From: Marinifilum sp. N1E240
GTDB lineage: Bacteria > Bacteroidota > Bacteroidia > Bacteroidales > Marinifilaceae
Reading direction: 5' to 3'
DNA: 64,000 nt
Assembly (NCBI RefSeq): GCF_009295825.1
Contig: NZ_WHKF01000002.1
Location: 949,130 to 1,013,129, forward strand
Shown: positions 56,901 through 63,718 of the stretch, one piece after another
Numbering within the stretch: position 1 is the first letter of the stretch
Layout of the letters: each line of letters starts with the position of its first letter
Made by a program: the position numbers and the translations under genes
The notes under the pieces: generated by a model
Told to the model about the DNA's origin: nothing
The model's database searches: none
What the model saw: the letters and a program-made list of their open reading frames with translations, nothing else

Positions 56901-57564
56901 TTTCGATAAGGAAAGAATGAACAAGTTCTTTAAAAATGAACTCTTCAGATATGTTAGCTCTCGAAAAAATGAAGATCGTGGAGAAAGACCTTTGGCTAGA
57001 GTAGCTCCCTACCAACAGAGCACTTACTATCAGAAAGGTGCTTTGGCAATGAATGCACTTGGCAACTATTTGGGCGAAGACAAGTTTATGAATGTACTAA
57101 GTAATTTTTTGAAAGATTATGCTTTTAAAGGAGCCCCATATCCTACAAGTAAAGATTTAATTGGCAGAATAAAAGCAGAAACACCCGATAGCTTGCAGTA
57201 TTTTGTGGAAGATGTACTGGAGAAAATTACCCTTTATAAAACCAAAATAGATTCTGTTAGCTATACACGAAACAAGGATTTTACCTATACCGTTGATGCT
57301 ATTATCGACATAGAAAAATACTATGTGAACGAAAAGGGTGAAGAAAGCCCAGCAGATTGCAACGACTATATTGGAGTTGGAGCTTTTAACTCTAAAAACA
57401 AGGAGTTATACAATCGAAAAATAAAATTAAAATCAGGTAAAAATAAAATACAATTTAGCGTGAAACGAAAACCAAATACGCTCCTGGTCGATCCTGATTA
57501 CATGATTATAACCAAAGATTGGATGCGCCAGCCATCAGAAATCGATAAAAAGAAAAAGGTGTAA
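53941..57564 (+). CDS. ABC-2 permease fused to M1 (gluzincin) aminopeptidase domain
   Basis: A 1207-residue membrane protein from the ATG at 53941. An upstream in-frame start at 53839 lies inside the ATPase gene and is not preferred. Residues 1-580 contain two sets of membrane helices of the ABC-2 type (YEIFRFEIKRALSRPAVYIY; a second unit starts LWQLTRFETRKLFGSAYFWL). The remainder is an exported M1-like peptidase with zinc site FFVTAHEMAHQWWAHQVA, the third ligand in MLMESITQYSALQC and the preceding YSSYAQSFPNMIPFSEGIGF in place of the GxMEN motif. The fusion is recurrent in Bacteroidota; substrate and physiology are unknown. It is the last gene of the operon. Confidence 0.9.
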   Translation: MFYEIFRFEIKRALSRPAVYIYWAILFLIAFAIVNAAGGAIDGINIQFAGDNVYINAPGVVDIFLGTFSYLGIFLVAAICASVVLKDYQYNTLELMYSTPLQKGNYLFGRFTAAYVLSIFAFTGAGIGFYIGSLMPYLNQSYMGPNEWATYIHPYLTRILPNVFFVSAIFFSLSILLRNAVVNWISILALYILYGVAMSLFRDLESQTLASLLDPFGIAASLKVTTGNSASDMNETGATLQNVFLYNRMLWVGLGVLLIAFTYFRFRLVYNLRHFQLLKKKNTEAESQANDEHIITKLPEISQVQNKLQSLWQLTRFETRKLFGSAYFWLISLIVVIFLFVASKGIGKIYDTNTYPVTYQVLQIFGGSIQLFIFIIVLLFSGEMIWRDRDKKVHEIFQTYPLPRWVSLASKFIALVSGITFIKLLLIICGVIVQSMAGYYKYELSLYFISEFGINFVDTFLLMALAFLVHIVVNNKYLGYVLIVLYWVLDQYFAALILKHPLLIYGSGPHVSYSDMNGYGFELLPYWIFKFYWLLIAGVLIVFANQLLVSQTENDWRTRFELLKQRFTGNASKGILALGIASLLMGSYIFYNTNIKGDFQTPYQRELETVRYEKEYKRYENIQQPKITDVLLQADLYPESGDFHANGTFTMQNLSSSPIDLIYINSNKFIQSLELNQKAELITSDEELHIKIYQLSQALQPNERLKLNFSFEGMNDGFTMNGANNICQKNGTFLYNSLFPSIGYKADGELADKRTREKHNLPEREIVRSIDDPNGIQQHFISDDSHFINFEAVVSTSSDQTALTPGKLVTSWQEEGRNYYHYKSEHPMINYYAILSGKYEVKTDQWKDEKGKLVDLSIYYHKGHEYNLDNMMNGIKISLDTYTQCYSPYQFDQLRIVEFPRYSSYAQSFPNMIPFSEGIGFIADLRDLNKEELSNNEKIIDYPFFVTAHEMAHQWWAHQVAAADVEGSQMLMESITQYSALQCMRTYFDKERMNKFFKNELFRYVSSRKNEDRGERPLARVAPYQQSTYYQKGALAMNALGNYLGEDKFMNVLSNFLKDYAFKGAPYPTSKDLIGRIKAETPDSLQYFVEDVLEKITLYKTKIDSVSYTRNKDFTYTVDAIIDIEKYYVNEKGEESPADCNDYIGVGAFNSKNKELYNRKIKLKSGKNKIQFSVKRKPNTLLVDPDYMIITKDWMRQPSEIDKKKKV

Positions 57565-57746
57565 ATTACAATTGATGAGGACTTCTATTAAAAAGGGAGT
57601 CCTCATTTTCTTTCAATTCAATTTTCCTGAAACAATCTTAGCCTTCCAACCAAAGAAATCTAAACCAATATCACTACTATTGTATTGGAACAATTTGTGC
57701 TGTGCACTCAACCCATACAAATTTCAATCTTTATCACCCATTAATT

Positions 57747-57812
57747 TGACTCCTTCGGAGTCAGATGTTTATAGCTGATATTATCTATAAGCATACGACC
57801 CTAAATGGGTCG
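57747..57812. repeat. Pair of small palindromes (REP-like)
   Basis: TGACTCC-TTC-GGAGTCA (57747-57763) and CGACCC-TAAAT-GGGTCG (57796-57812) stand 32 bases apart in the 358-base gap after the permease gene. Short GC-rich palindromes of this kind recur in intergenic regions of many Bacteroidota. The first could also terminate the ABC operon. No gene is convincing in this gap. Confidence 0.45.
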
Positions 57813-57922
57813 AATCTATTCTTCCTTCCTGTTACATCTATTCTATTATTGATCAGCACGTAAAAATTATGTATTTTCGATTCCCTGATACAATGAACTG
57901 TTGATTTGGAAGAGAGTGTAAA

Positions 57923-58495
57923 ATGAAACAACTAATACAAGACATAAAAAAATGCAGAATTTGCGAATCGAGTTTGCCTCTAGATCCCAAACCCATTTTT
58001 ACTGCTCATTCTAAAAGTAAAATTGTAATCATAGGTCAGGCACCAGGATTGGCTGCCCACAACACCGGAATTCCCTGGGATGATAAGAGTGGTGAAAATT
58101 TAAAGAAATGGATGGGAATTGATGATGCCACCTTCTACGATCCTGAAAAGATTGCTTTAATACCTATGGGCTTTTGTTATCCCGGAAGGGGAAAATCGGG
58201 AGATATTCCACCACGAAAAGAGTGTGCCCCACAATGGCACAAGCTACTTTTAAATCAACTAAACAAAGTGGAATTGATCGTATTAATAGGCAAGCATGCA
58301 CAAGATTATTACCTGAAAGAACAAGTGAAAAAGAATCTGACCACAAGGGTTGAAAATTACAAAAGCTATTTGCCCAAATACTTTGTTCTGCCCCACCCAT
58401 CGCCACGAAATAACATTTGGATGGCAAAAAATGAATGGTTTATAAAGGAAGTGATTCCTGCATTACAATTAAAAATACAAGACATACTTAAATAA
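57923..58495 (+). CDS. Uracil-DNA glycosylase family protein
   Basis: A 190-residue protein of the UDG superfamily (family 4/5-like). Motif A is VIIGQAPGLAAHNTGIPWDD, preceded by a short N-terminal C-x2-C (KCRICES). Further marks are ALIPMGFCYPGRGKSGDIPP, the helix ELIVLIGKHAQDYYL and the closing motif FVLPHPSPRNNIWMAKNEWF with the catalytic-loop histidine. Only three or four cysteines are present (two N-terminal, one in GFCYPG, one in KECAPQW), so an iron-sulfur cluster as in family 4 is possible but uncertain. A repair role is likely; DNA substrate specificity is not. The EEP gene starts 18 bases later. Confidence 0.8.
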   Translation: MKQLIQDIKKCRICESSLPLDPKPIFTAHSKSKIVIIGQAPGLAAHNTGIPWDDKSGENLKKWMGIDDATFYDPEKIALIPMGFCYPGRGKSGDIPPRKECAPQWHKLLLNQLNKVELIVLIGKHAQDYYLKEQVKKNLTTRVENYKSYLPKYFVLPHPSPRNNIWMAKNEWFIKEVIPALQLKIQDILK

Positions 58496-58513
58496 CAAAC
58501 TCAAATCCATAAA

Positions 58514-59311
58514 ATGAAATTGAAAACAAAACTTCTTCTTCTGGCACTTCTCCTAAATGCCTCGGTACATGCTCAATCGAAATCAGATGGCAATAAAATT
58601 GTGAAAGTCCTTAGTTTTAACATACTGCATGGGGCTACTACAAAAGGTGATTTTAATTTAGATGTAATTGCAAAGGTGATAAAAGATGCAGATGCCGATT
58701 TCGTAGCCATGCAAGAGGTAGATTTTAAAACCCAAAGAGCCAAAAAATATGACTTAACCACAGAACTGGCCTACCGAACAAAAATGATTCCTCTGTTTGC
58801 CAGAGCCATGCATTACGATGGTGGCGAATATGGGGAAGGAATACTATCGAAACACACATTTTTAAGCACGCGAAATCTTGCTCTACCCTATTCGCCAGGC
58901 AATGAACCTCGTTCTGCATTGGAAATTGTTTGTACCCTTGATTCCAATGATACCATAGCATTTATTGGAACTCACCTCGATCATTTAGAAGATGAAACCG
59001 ATCGCCTTTCGCAAGCCAATAAAATAAATGAACTATTCAAAGCCAATGCCTATCCAACTATTTTGGCGGGAGATTTAAATGCCGTTCCCGGAAGTGCCAC
59101 CATAAATACTTTGGAAGAAATGTGGACGGCGAGTTACGATAAGGAACATGTGGAATTCACTTATCCATCGGGCACACCTAATCAGAAAATCGACTATGTA
59201 CTATTTTATCCGAAGAACAGATGGAAAGTATTGAAAACTCAGGTGATTAATGATACCATAGCCTCTGATCATTGTGCTTATTTGGTAACGCTTGAACTTC
59301 TCGATGAGTAA
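58514..59311 (+). CDS. Exported endonuclease/exonuclease/phosphatase family protein
   Basis: A 265-residue secreted hydrolase: signal peptide LLLLALLLNASVHAQ, then the EEP fold with KVLSFNILHGATT, metal glutamate in ADFVAMQEVDFKT, FIGTHLDHLE, ILAGDLNAVPGS, KIDYVLFYP and final TIASDHCAYLVTLEL. All catalytic residues (N, E, H, D, N, D, H) are present. Export suggests a phosphodiesterase acting on nucleotides, sugar phosphates or sphingolipid-like substrates rather than DNA repair (inference). It shares a transcript with the UDG-family gene. Confidence 0.88.
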   Translation: MKLKTKLLLLALLLNASVHAQSKSDGNKIVKVLSFNILHGATTKGDFNLDVIAKVIKDADADFVAMQEVDFKTQRAKKYDLTTELAYRTKMIPLFARAMHYDGGEYGEGILSKHTFLSTRNLALPYSPGNEPRSALEIVCTLDSNDTIAFIGTHLDHLEDETDRLSQANKINELFKANAYPTILAGDLNAVPGSATINTLEEMWTASYDKEHVEFTYPSGTPNQKIDYVLFYPKNRWKVLKTQVINDTIASDHCAYLVTLELLDE

Positions 59312-59324
59312 GTTACTATTGTAG

Positions 59325-59432
59325 GGAATAAATCGGGAAAAGGAATTGTTAAAACTACTCAATACTACTACTGATTATGCTGATGAAGCAGTTATTGCCA
59401 TAAAGAAATTGTTAAAGCAAAATTACGAGTAG
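59325..59432 (+). pseudogene. Short coding remnant (35 codons, no start)
   Basis: Directly after a stop codon (59322-59324) the frame reads REKELLKLLNTTTDYADEAV then IAIKKLLKQNYE and a stop. Composition and amphipathic pattern look like real protein, but there is no start codon, so this appears to be the C-terminal stub of a lost gene. The surrounding gap 59312-59616 contains nothing else recognised. Confidence 0.35.
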
Positions 59433-59616
59433 ATTATAGGTTTAGAATTGCATAGCAAGTTCTCATTTGTTAGCTTTACAAAACAATGGCTCCATTGTCT
59501 TTCGCGGCATGTGTAAAATAGTTTACAGACATTTGACACACATGCATTAAAAGATCAACAGAGCACATTGTTACTTAGTGATAGTGAATCTTTGGGATTA
59601 CATGCCCATGGGTTCA

Positions 59617-60342
59617 CTATTCATTTTCAACAACTTCACTTTCAACTTCTGCTTCAGGTTCACCCTTCAGGTATCGGTATTCGAAACCATAAGTTCGCAT
59701 TATTCTACGTTGATTCGATTCTGTTTCCTTTCTTAAGGCAAATTGCAAATGATCCGCAATATCCTTTATTAATGTATCAACCGGAATACGCATACTACTC
59801 ACTTCCTTCTGAAAGATATTATAGCTACGATCTGCAGGAGCAATGTCATCCCTCTCCTTCTGTGCTACTAATAACTTCTCTTCCACTTCAGCAGCGCTAG
59901 GATTTTCCATGGCAGGATAAGAATTGGCAACCAGACTAGCATCACCCTTTACAATATGAGTTGCAGCAGCCAAAATCTCCTTCTCATTGTTTAGATTCGG
60001 AATATCACCCGATAATGGTAAACCCAGTTTGGTAAACACTTCAGCAGGCTGATCTAATCGAATGGCTCTACGTTTTGCTACAACCCAAAAATCGCGGACG
60101 TAAACATGCAAAATGTCTACACTTTGATTCTTTTCGCGAACTTCCTTTTCTTTATCCGATAAACTGGTTTTAAGTTTTTCAAATAAAAGGTTAAATTCAG
60201 GCTTCAATCGTAATAACTCACTAACTACCAACTCTGGCAGATAAATAACACCAAGCTCTTTGTCTTTTTCTGTGGTGTTTGAGCACTGATTTAAAAAATC
60301 ATTTCTTTTCAAATCAGATTTAGGATATTCCAAGTATGGCAT
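59617..60342 (-). CDS. Hypothetical protein
   Basis: A 241-residue soluble protein without recognised family. It is charged, largely helical, with an N-terminal MPYLEYPKSDLKRNDFLNQC, a middle KEKEVREKNQSVDILHVYVR, FWVVAKRRAIRLDQPAEVFT, a segment GLPLSGDIPNLNNEKEILAA and a very acidic tail (EPEAEVESEVVENE). Codon use is normal for the chromosome, unlike the AT-rich genes further right. It is divergent from the tandem-repeat gene at 60472. Function unknown; a Bacteroidota-restricted family is likely but not tested. Confidence 0.55.
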   Translation of the reverse strand: MPYLEYPKSDLKRNDFLNQCSNTTEKDKELGVIYLPELVVSELLRLKPEFNLLFEKLKTSLSDKEKEVREKNQSVDILHVYVRDFWVVAKRRAIRLDQPAEVFTKLGLPLSGDIPNLNNEKEILAAATHIVKGDASLVANSYPAMENPSAAEVEEKLLVAQKERDDIAPADRSYNIFQKEVSSMRIPVDTLIKDIADHLQFALRKETESNQRRIMRTYGFEYRYLKGEPEAEVESEVVENE

Positions 60343-60471
60343 ATCTTCAATTTTATTGGTTAAACAATTGGAGTAAATTCTATACTCCCTTACTATTTCA
60401 CACTTAAATGATGTATGTTAACATCGAAAATTTCACTTTACAAGTTTCAGAAATACAATTGGCTATAAAAA

Positions 60472-60777
60472 GTGCTTATTCCTGGTGTAGAAAATCAACT
60501 ATCAGAAAACTGGGAAGACATTTTCGGTGCCGGAAACTCATCACCAGAAAACTGGAGAGGCATTTTCGGTGCCGGAAACCCACCATCAGAAAACTGGGAA
60601 GGCATTTTCGGGACCGGAAATACATCACCAGAAAACTGGGAGACCATTTTCAGTGCCGGAAACACTTCGCAGGAAAATACGAAAGGTATTTTCGATGTCG
60701 GAAACACATCGCGGGAAAATTCAAAGAGTACCTTCAGAGCTTTATTGGCAGGGCTTACAGTCGTTTTCTGTATATAA
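60472..60777 (+). CDS. Possible 14-residue-repeat protein (ENWExIFGAGNTSP units)
   Basis: A 101-codon frame from a GTG start, built mostly of five to six 14-residue units of the form ENWE.IFGAGNTSP, ending in a hydrophobic tail LLAGLTVVFCI. All three forward frames are open across the repeat, but changes between copies favour this one: GGT/GGG, AAC/AAT, GAA/GAG, TCA/TCG and GGC/GGT are silent here. The same frame upstream has an ATG at 60415 followed by a TAA at 60466, and downstream it continues after its stop for another 52 codons, so the present gene may be a decayed piece of a longer one. Function unknown. Confidence 0.35.
   Translation: MLIPGVENQLSENWEDIFGAGNSSPENWRGIFGAGNPPSENWEGIFGTGNTSPENWETIFSAGNTSQENTKGIFDVGNTSRENSKSTFRALLAGLTVVFCI
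60505..60745 (+). repeat. 42-bp tandem repeat, about 5.7 copies
   Basis: Units start at 60505, 60547, 60589, 60631, 60673 and (partial) 60715. The core ATTTTCGGTGCCGGAAAC is well kept in the first four copies and diverges in the last two. It is GC-richer than its surroundings. Confidence 0.9.
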
Positions 60778-60936
60778 TTCCTAAAAAAAGCTTTATCAAA
60801 TTGTAAAGCTACATTTGCTTTTAGCGAAAAAGAATACGCCTTTGTAAAAATTTTTGTTGATCAACTTGAATTAATGCCAGCTGATTCACAGTATAAATTA
60901 AAGTGTAGTTTCATATTTGTTGATATTGATGATTAG
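60778..60936 (+). pseudogene. Open protein-like stretch without start codon
   Basis: Following the stop of the repeat frame, the same frame reads 52 codons that look like genuine protein (KATFAFSEKEYAFVKIFVDQ, LELMPADSQYKLKCSFIFVD) to TAG at 60934. No usable start exists before the internal ATG at about residue 33. It is probably a remnant. From 60937 to 61258 the sequence is AT-rich with no gene seen; a TAGCTTTTG near 61223 may be part of the integrase promoter. Confidence 0.3.
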
Positions 60937-61258
60937 TCCTATCCCCTCTTTTCAACAAATGATTTCTTCGAAATCTAGATTTAAGTTAAGAAATGCATTT
61001 AATTCTACAAAACACTTTTCTTATTTTTTTGTTCATATCATGCTCTACCTCTTGAAAATACAGGCATAGTTTTACAATTTTTTTTATGATTTCTTTTTTC
61101 GATAAGCAGTAATAGCTAAAAATCTACATTATTAACATTTAAAACACAGAAGAATCTTATTTTAAGGTGATTTGTAATTTTAATTAAGGATAACAAGCAA
61201 TTATTTTGTTTACTGATTTAGCTTTTGTAATTTCATGAACATTATTCCTGTAAAGTAA

Positions 61259-62365
61259 ATGGGCACACAAATAAAACTCTCATCGGATCATCATAGAGGC
61301 AAGAAAGTTGTTTTGTTGCAGTTTGAGTACAATTCTCAAATTGTAAACTTGTTAAAGCAGCATTTTCCTGTCCGTTGGAGTCAAACAAAAAAATGCTGGT
61401 GGATTGCCAGACGGGAGTTTGATTTTAAAATGTTTAAACAAGTATTTGCCGAATATGATATAATAGCAATTGCTCATGAACCATTAAGAATTCAGAAGCA
61501 AAACAAGAAACTAAATAAACAAATAAGCTTACCCAAAGGCTATTTGGAGAAATTAGAAAGACTTAGATATAGCGAGAGTACTATAAGAACTTATTCGAAA
61601 TACATGAGAGATTTTTGTACTGTATTTAAGGATGCTAATCTTTCAGAAATAGGTATTGACGAAATTAATGAATACTTACATCATCAGGTACAAAATGACA
61701 TTATTTCGATAAGCCAACAAAACCAATTGATTAATGCAATTAAGTTTTATTACGAAAAAGTACTTGGAAAAAGCAAAGAATACTATAATTTAGAAAGACC
61801 TCGAACACAAAAACAATTACCTAAAGTTCTTAGTAAAAAAGAAGTTATTTCAATAATTAAACAATGTAGGAACATTAAGCACAGGTGTATTTTATCATTA
61901 ATTTATTCTGCAGGTCTCAGACGTAAAGAACTTATTAATCTGGAGATTACTGATATAATTTCTGAACGCAATCAGATAAGAATATACCAAGCTAAAGGTA
62001 ATAAGGACCGTTACTCCATTTTGTCACCTCATTTACTTATTGAACTCCGTGAATATTACAAAAAATACAAGCCTGAAAAATGGCTATTTGAAGGTCGCGA
62101 ACCAGCCTCACAATATAGTGCAACCAGCATACGTAATATTTTGAATTACGCTAGTCAAAAAGCAAATATAAAGAGAAGAATAACTCCGCACATGTTACGA
62201 CATTCTTTTGCAACACACTTGCTTGAACAAGGTGTTGACTTAAGATATATTCAGGTACTTTTAGGACATAGTTCTTCAAAAACAACCGAAATTTATACAC
62301 ACGTTTCTAATCAGGAAATTCGTAAAATTGTAAACCCACTTGATGAACTATGGAATACGACTTAA
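61259..62365 (+). CDS. Tyrosine recombinase, probable integron-type cassette integrase
   Basis: A 368-residue site-specific recombinase. Residues 1-95 are an extra N-terminal domain (RGKKVVLLQFEYN, VRWSQTKKCWWIARRE) seen on some Bacteroidota recombinases. A core-binding SAM-like domain follows (YLEKLERLRYSESTIRTYSK). The catalytic domain is complete: R221 in SAGLRRKELI, K246 in QAKGNKDR, H311/R314 in PHMLRHSFATHLLEQG, H337 in VLLGHSSSKTTEIYTHV and nucleophile Y346. The distance R221-H311 (90) is XerD-like and shorter than in classical IntI, so the IntI-specific insertion is missing. It is followed directly by an attI-like junction and two cassettes with attC-like sites, in the same orientation, which makes it the likely cassette integrase. 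Confidence 0.88.
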   Translation: MGTQIKLSSDHHRGKKVVLLQFEYNSQIVNLLKQHFPVRWSQTKKCWWIARREFDFKMFKQVFAEYDIIAIAHEPLRIQKQNKKLNKQISLPKGYLEKLERLRYSESTIRTYSKYMRDFCTVFKDANLSEIGIDEINEYLHHQVQNDIISISQQNQLINAIKFYYEKVLGKSKEYYNLERPRTQKQLPKVLSKKEVISIIKQCRNIKHRCILSLIYSAGLRRKELINLEITDIISERNQIRIYQAKGNKDRYSILSPHLLIELREYYKKYKPEKWLFEGREPASQYSATSIRNILNYASQKANIKRRITPHMLRHSFATHLLEQGVDLRYIQVLLGHSSSKTTEIYTHVSNQEIRKIVNPLDELWNTT

Positions 62366-62370
62366 AATAA

Positions 62371-62415
62371 AAAAGTGCACAATATTGACCTATATGGTAT
62401 GTATTGTGCACTTTT
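62371..62415 (+). terminator. 14-bp hairpin after the integrase gene
   Basis: AAAAGTGCACAATA (62371-62384) pairs perfectly with TATTGTGCACTTTT (62402-62415), flanked by A and T runs. It probably terminates integrase transcription. GTGCAC occurs here twice and again at 62449-62454, so part of it may also be integrase-binding DNA. Confidence 0.75.
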
Positions 62416-62438
62416 AATAACGATATATTAAAAATATA

Positions 62439-62473
62439 TGCACTTATAGTGCACATACTAACAAGTTATGTAC
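62439..62473 (+). other. attI-like recombination point
   Basis: TGCAC-TTATA-GTGCA (62439-62453) is followed by CATACTAACAAG and TTATGTAC. TAAC-AA-GTTA (62459-62468) is an inverted core like the simple sites of integron attI, and the predicted crossover is G|TT at 62465/62466. The sequence resembles the end of attI1 (AAACAAAG|TTAGG) in layout. The first cassette starts here. Confidence 0.55.
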
Positions 62474-62481
62474 AATTAAAG

Positions 62482-62976
62482 CTCTTTATGAAGAGATAAA
62501 ACCCTCTTTATTTACGGCTGAGATGATACAAAAATGGAAAGTTCCTTAAGGCGTAAAAGGACAAGAAAGGCAATGGAAGGCATTGTTCAAGTCTTATGCG
62601 GTGCTACCGTGAAAGATCGCTCTTTCAAACGACGAGTATCGTTAACTAAGACTTGGATAAGTTACTGTTTTTCAGGATCAATGTCAAGAGTAGAATGAAA
62701 TTCGACTTTGATAAACAGTTACTTACACTTGTTCTTTTAAGAAAGGAACTTGGTGTATTGAGTTCTTGTTTTGTATTAAGGACTCAGCCATTTCCAGTTT
62801 GATATGACGCTGCCTTAGACAAATCTAAAGCGCATAAGATCAAACTAAATCAAGGTGTTTAGAAAGGAATAAAGAGTTTAACAGTGCCTTTTATCTGTTT
62901 TAGAGGGGGAATGAAATTCCTAAAACAGACCTGTTTTTAAGAGCCTGATTCAGGAGGTGTGCAACAAATAGGCTTT
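62482..62976 (+). ncRNA. Candidate large structured RNA filling cassette 1
   Basis: The cassette between 62466 and 62995 has no convincing protein frame but is packed with helices. CTCTT/AAGAG (62482/62491) and CAATG/CATTG (62571/62581) are short. A 9-bp stem CAAGTCTTA/TAAGACTTG (62588/62647) encloses three hairpins (62599-62609, 62611-62626, 62628-62643). AAGTTACTGTTT/AAACAGTTACTT (62659/62713, one mismatch) has an inner ATCAA-GTC/GAC-TTGAT stem. Others are TGAGTTCTT/AAGGACTCA (62759/62778), AGTTTGAT+ATG+CGC+TTAGA with their complements (62796-62846), and TCTGTTTTA+GGAAT with theirs (62894-62929). The last is AGCCT/AGGCT (62942/62970). No known RNA family was recognised. Confidence 0.55.
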
Positions 62977-62986
62977 AAAAATAAAA

Positions 62987-63118
62987 GTACATAACAAGAG
63001 CTAAATTTTATTGGGGTTAAAGTACTTAATCATGCTTTCTATCTCTTAGAAAACTATAAATGAGAGATAGAAAAATGGTTTTAATCCCCAACAAAACTTA
63101 GCAATAACCGTTACCACC
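62987..63118 (+). other. attC-like site of cassette 1
   Basis: The site opens with GTACATAAC (62987-62995), the exact reverse complement of GTTATGTAC at the cassette start (62465-62473). A long imperfect hairpin follows: 63000-63016 (GCTAA...GGGG) pairs 15 of 17 with 63086-63102 (CCCC...TTAGC), then TTAAA/TTTAA with one extrahelical T (63085), and TTTCTATCTC/GAGATAGAAA (63036-63045/63064-63073). It closes with AACCG|TTACCACC (63106-63118), where the next cassette starts. The length (about 130) and layout R''-L''-L'-R' are those of integron attC sites. Confidence 0.75.
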
Positions 63119-63130
63119 AATTTAGGAGAA

Positions 63131-63718
63131 ATGAACTATTTTAAAATACAACCTGATAATCTTACGAACAAAGAAAAGAAGGTAACCTATTTTCTTTTAA
63201 TTATATGCTTGATAATAGCTGTTGTATTCTTCGGAATTATTAAAAAAAATCACAACTATGAATCGGCTATTAGAAAAGGAAAAGATTTTATTAGTACTGA
63301 ATGTGAAATTATAGGTTATGGAGCGAAATTTAATAGTTCAATTTTTAAATATAATTATCGTGGTGAAAAATATAATTCTAGACAACACAATACGGACGAC
63401 TTACAAATTGGAGAAAAATATCGGGGACGACTTAATAAGAATGAACCAGAAGTGGCTATTATGCTATTGAATGAACCTGTAATTGACACATCTAAATACA
63501 AAAAAACAATTGCGCGAATTAAGAAAATAGAACCTAAGAAATATGATCTTAATTTGGTAACTTATCTTTATGAAATTAACAATCAAAAGTATTCTAGAAC
63601 AGAATTCATGAATAAGTTTTTCAAATGGAAAAAAGGTGAAAATGTTTCAATACTTTATAAAATAAATAATCCAAAAATTTCATACATAGAAAAGGAAACA
63701 GGTGGTAACAAAAGCTAA
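63131..63718 (+). CDS. Cassette-encoded single-pass membrane protein, unknown function
   Basis: A 195-residue protein preceded by a clear Shine-Dalgarno-like GGAG at 63124-63127, unusual in this window. One membrane helix lies at residues 20-42 (VTYFLLIICLIIAVVFFGII). The exported part has two similar halves of a small beta domain (ECEIIGYGAKFNSSIFKYNY with GEKYRGRLNKNEPEVAIMLL, and IARIKKIEPKKYDLNLVTYL with GENVSILYKINNPKISYIEK), resembling DUF3592-type proteins. It is more AT-rich than chromosomal genes. The gene fills cassette 2, starts 21 bases after the cassette boundary and takes its last residues (GGNKS) and stop codon from the attC-like site, as is common for integron cassettes. No family identified. 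Confidence 0.75.
   Translation: MNYFKIQPDNLTNKEKKVTYFLLIICLIIAVVFFGIIKKNHNYESAIRKGKDFISTECEIIGYGAKFNSSIFKYNYRGEKYNSRQHNTDDLQIGEKYRGRLNKNEPEVAIMLLNEPVIDTSKYKKTIARIKKIEPKKYDLNLVTYLYEINNQKYSRTEFMNKFFKWKKGENVSILYKINNPKISYIEKETGGNKS

Noticed and set aside
57572..57778. 68-codon open frame after the permease-peptidase gene
   Set aside because: It runs through two palindromes and reads like translated intergenic DNA; no start context and no family.
60527..60784. His/Lys-rich frame (repeat PETHHQKTG) across the same repeat
   Set aside because: Same reason; changes between copies are largely amino-acid-altering in this frame.
60408..60806. Arg/Lys-rich frame (repeat RKLGRHFRCRK) across the 42-bp repeat
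   Set aside because: The repeat has no stops in any forward frame because 42 is a multiple of three; differences between copies are mostly silent only in the ENWExIFGAGN frame, so this one is probably a shadow, although its ATG start is better.
62560..62700. Short open frame (starts at an ATG near 62574) in cassette 1
   Set aside because: About 40 codons, no start signal, and it overlaps the densest set of hairpins; the pairing explains the sequence better.
62466..62995. Cassette 1 as a group II intron or RNase P/tmRNA-type RNA
   Set aside because: No domain V-like hairpin with an AGC/GAAA pattern, no intron-encoded protein and none of the conserved RNase P or tmRNA blocks could be found by eye.
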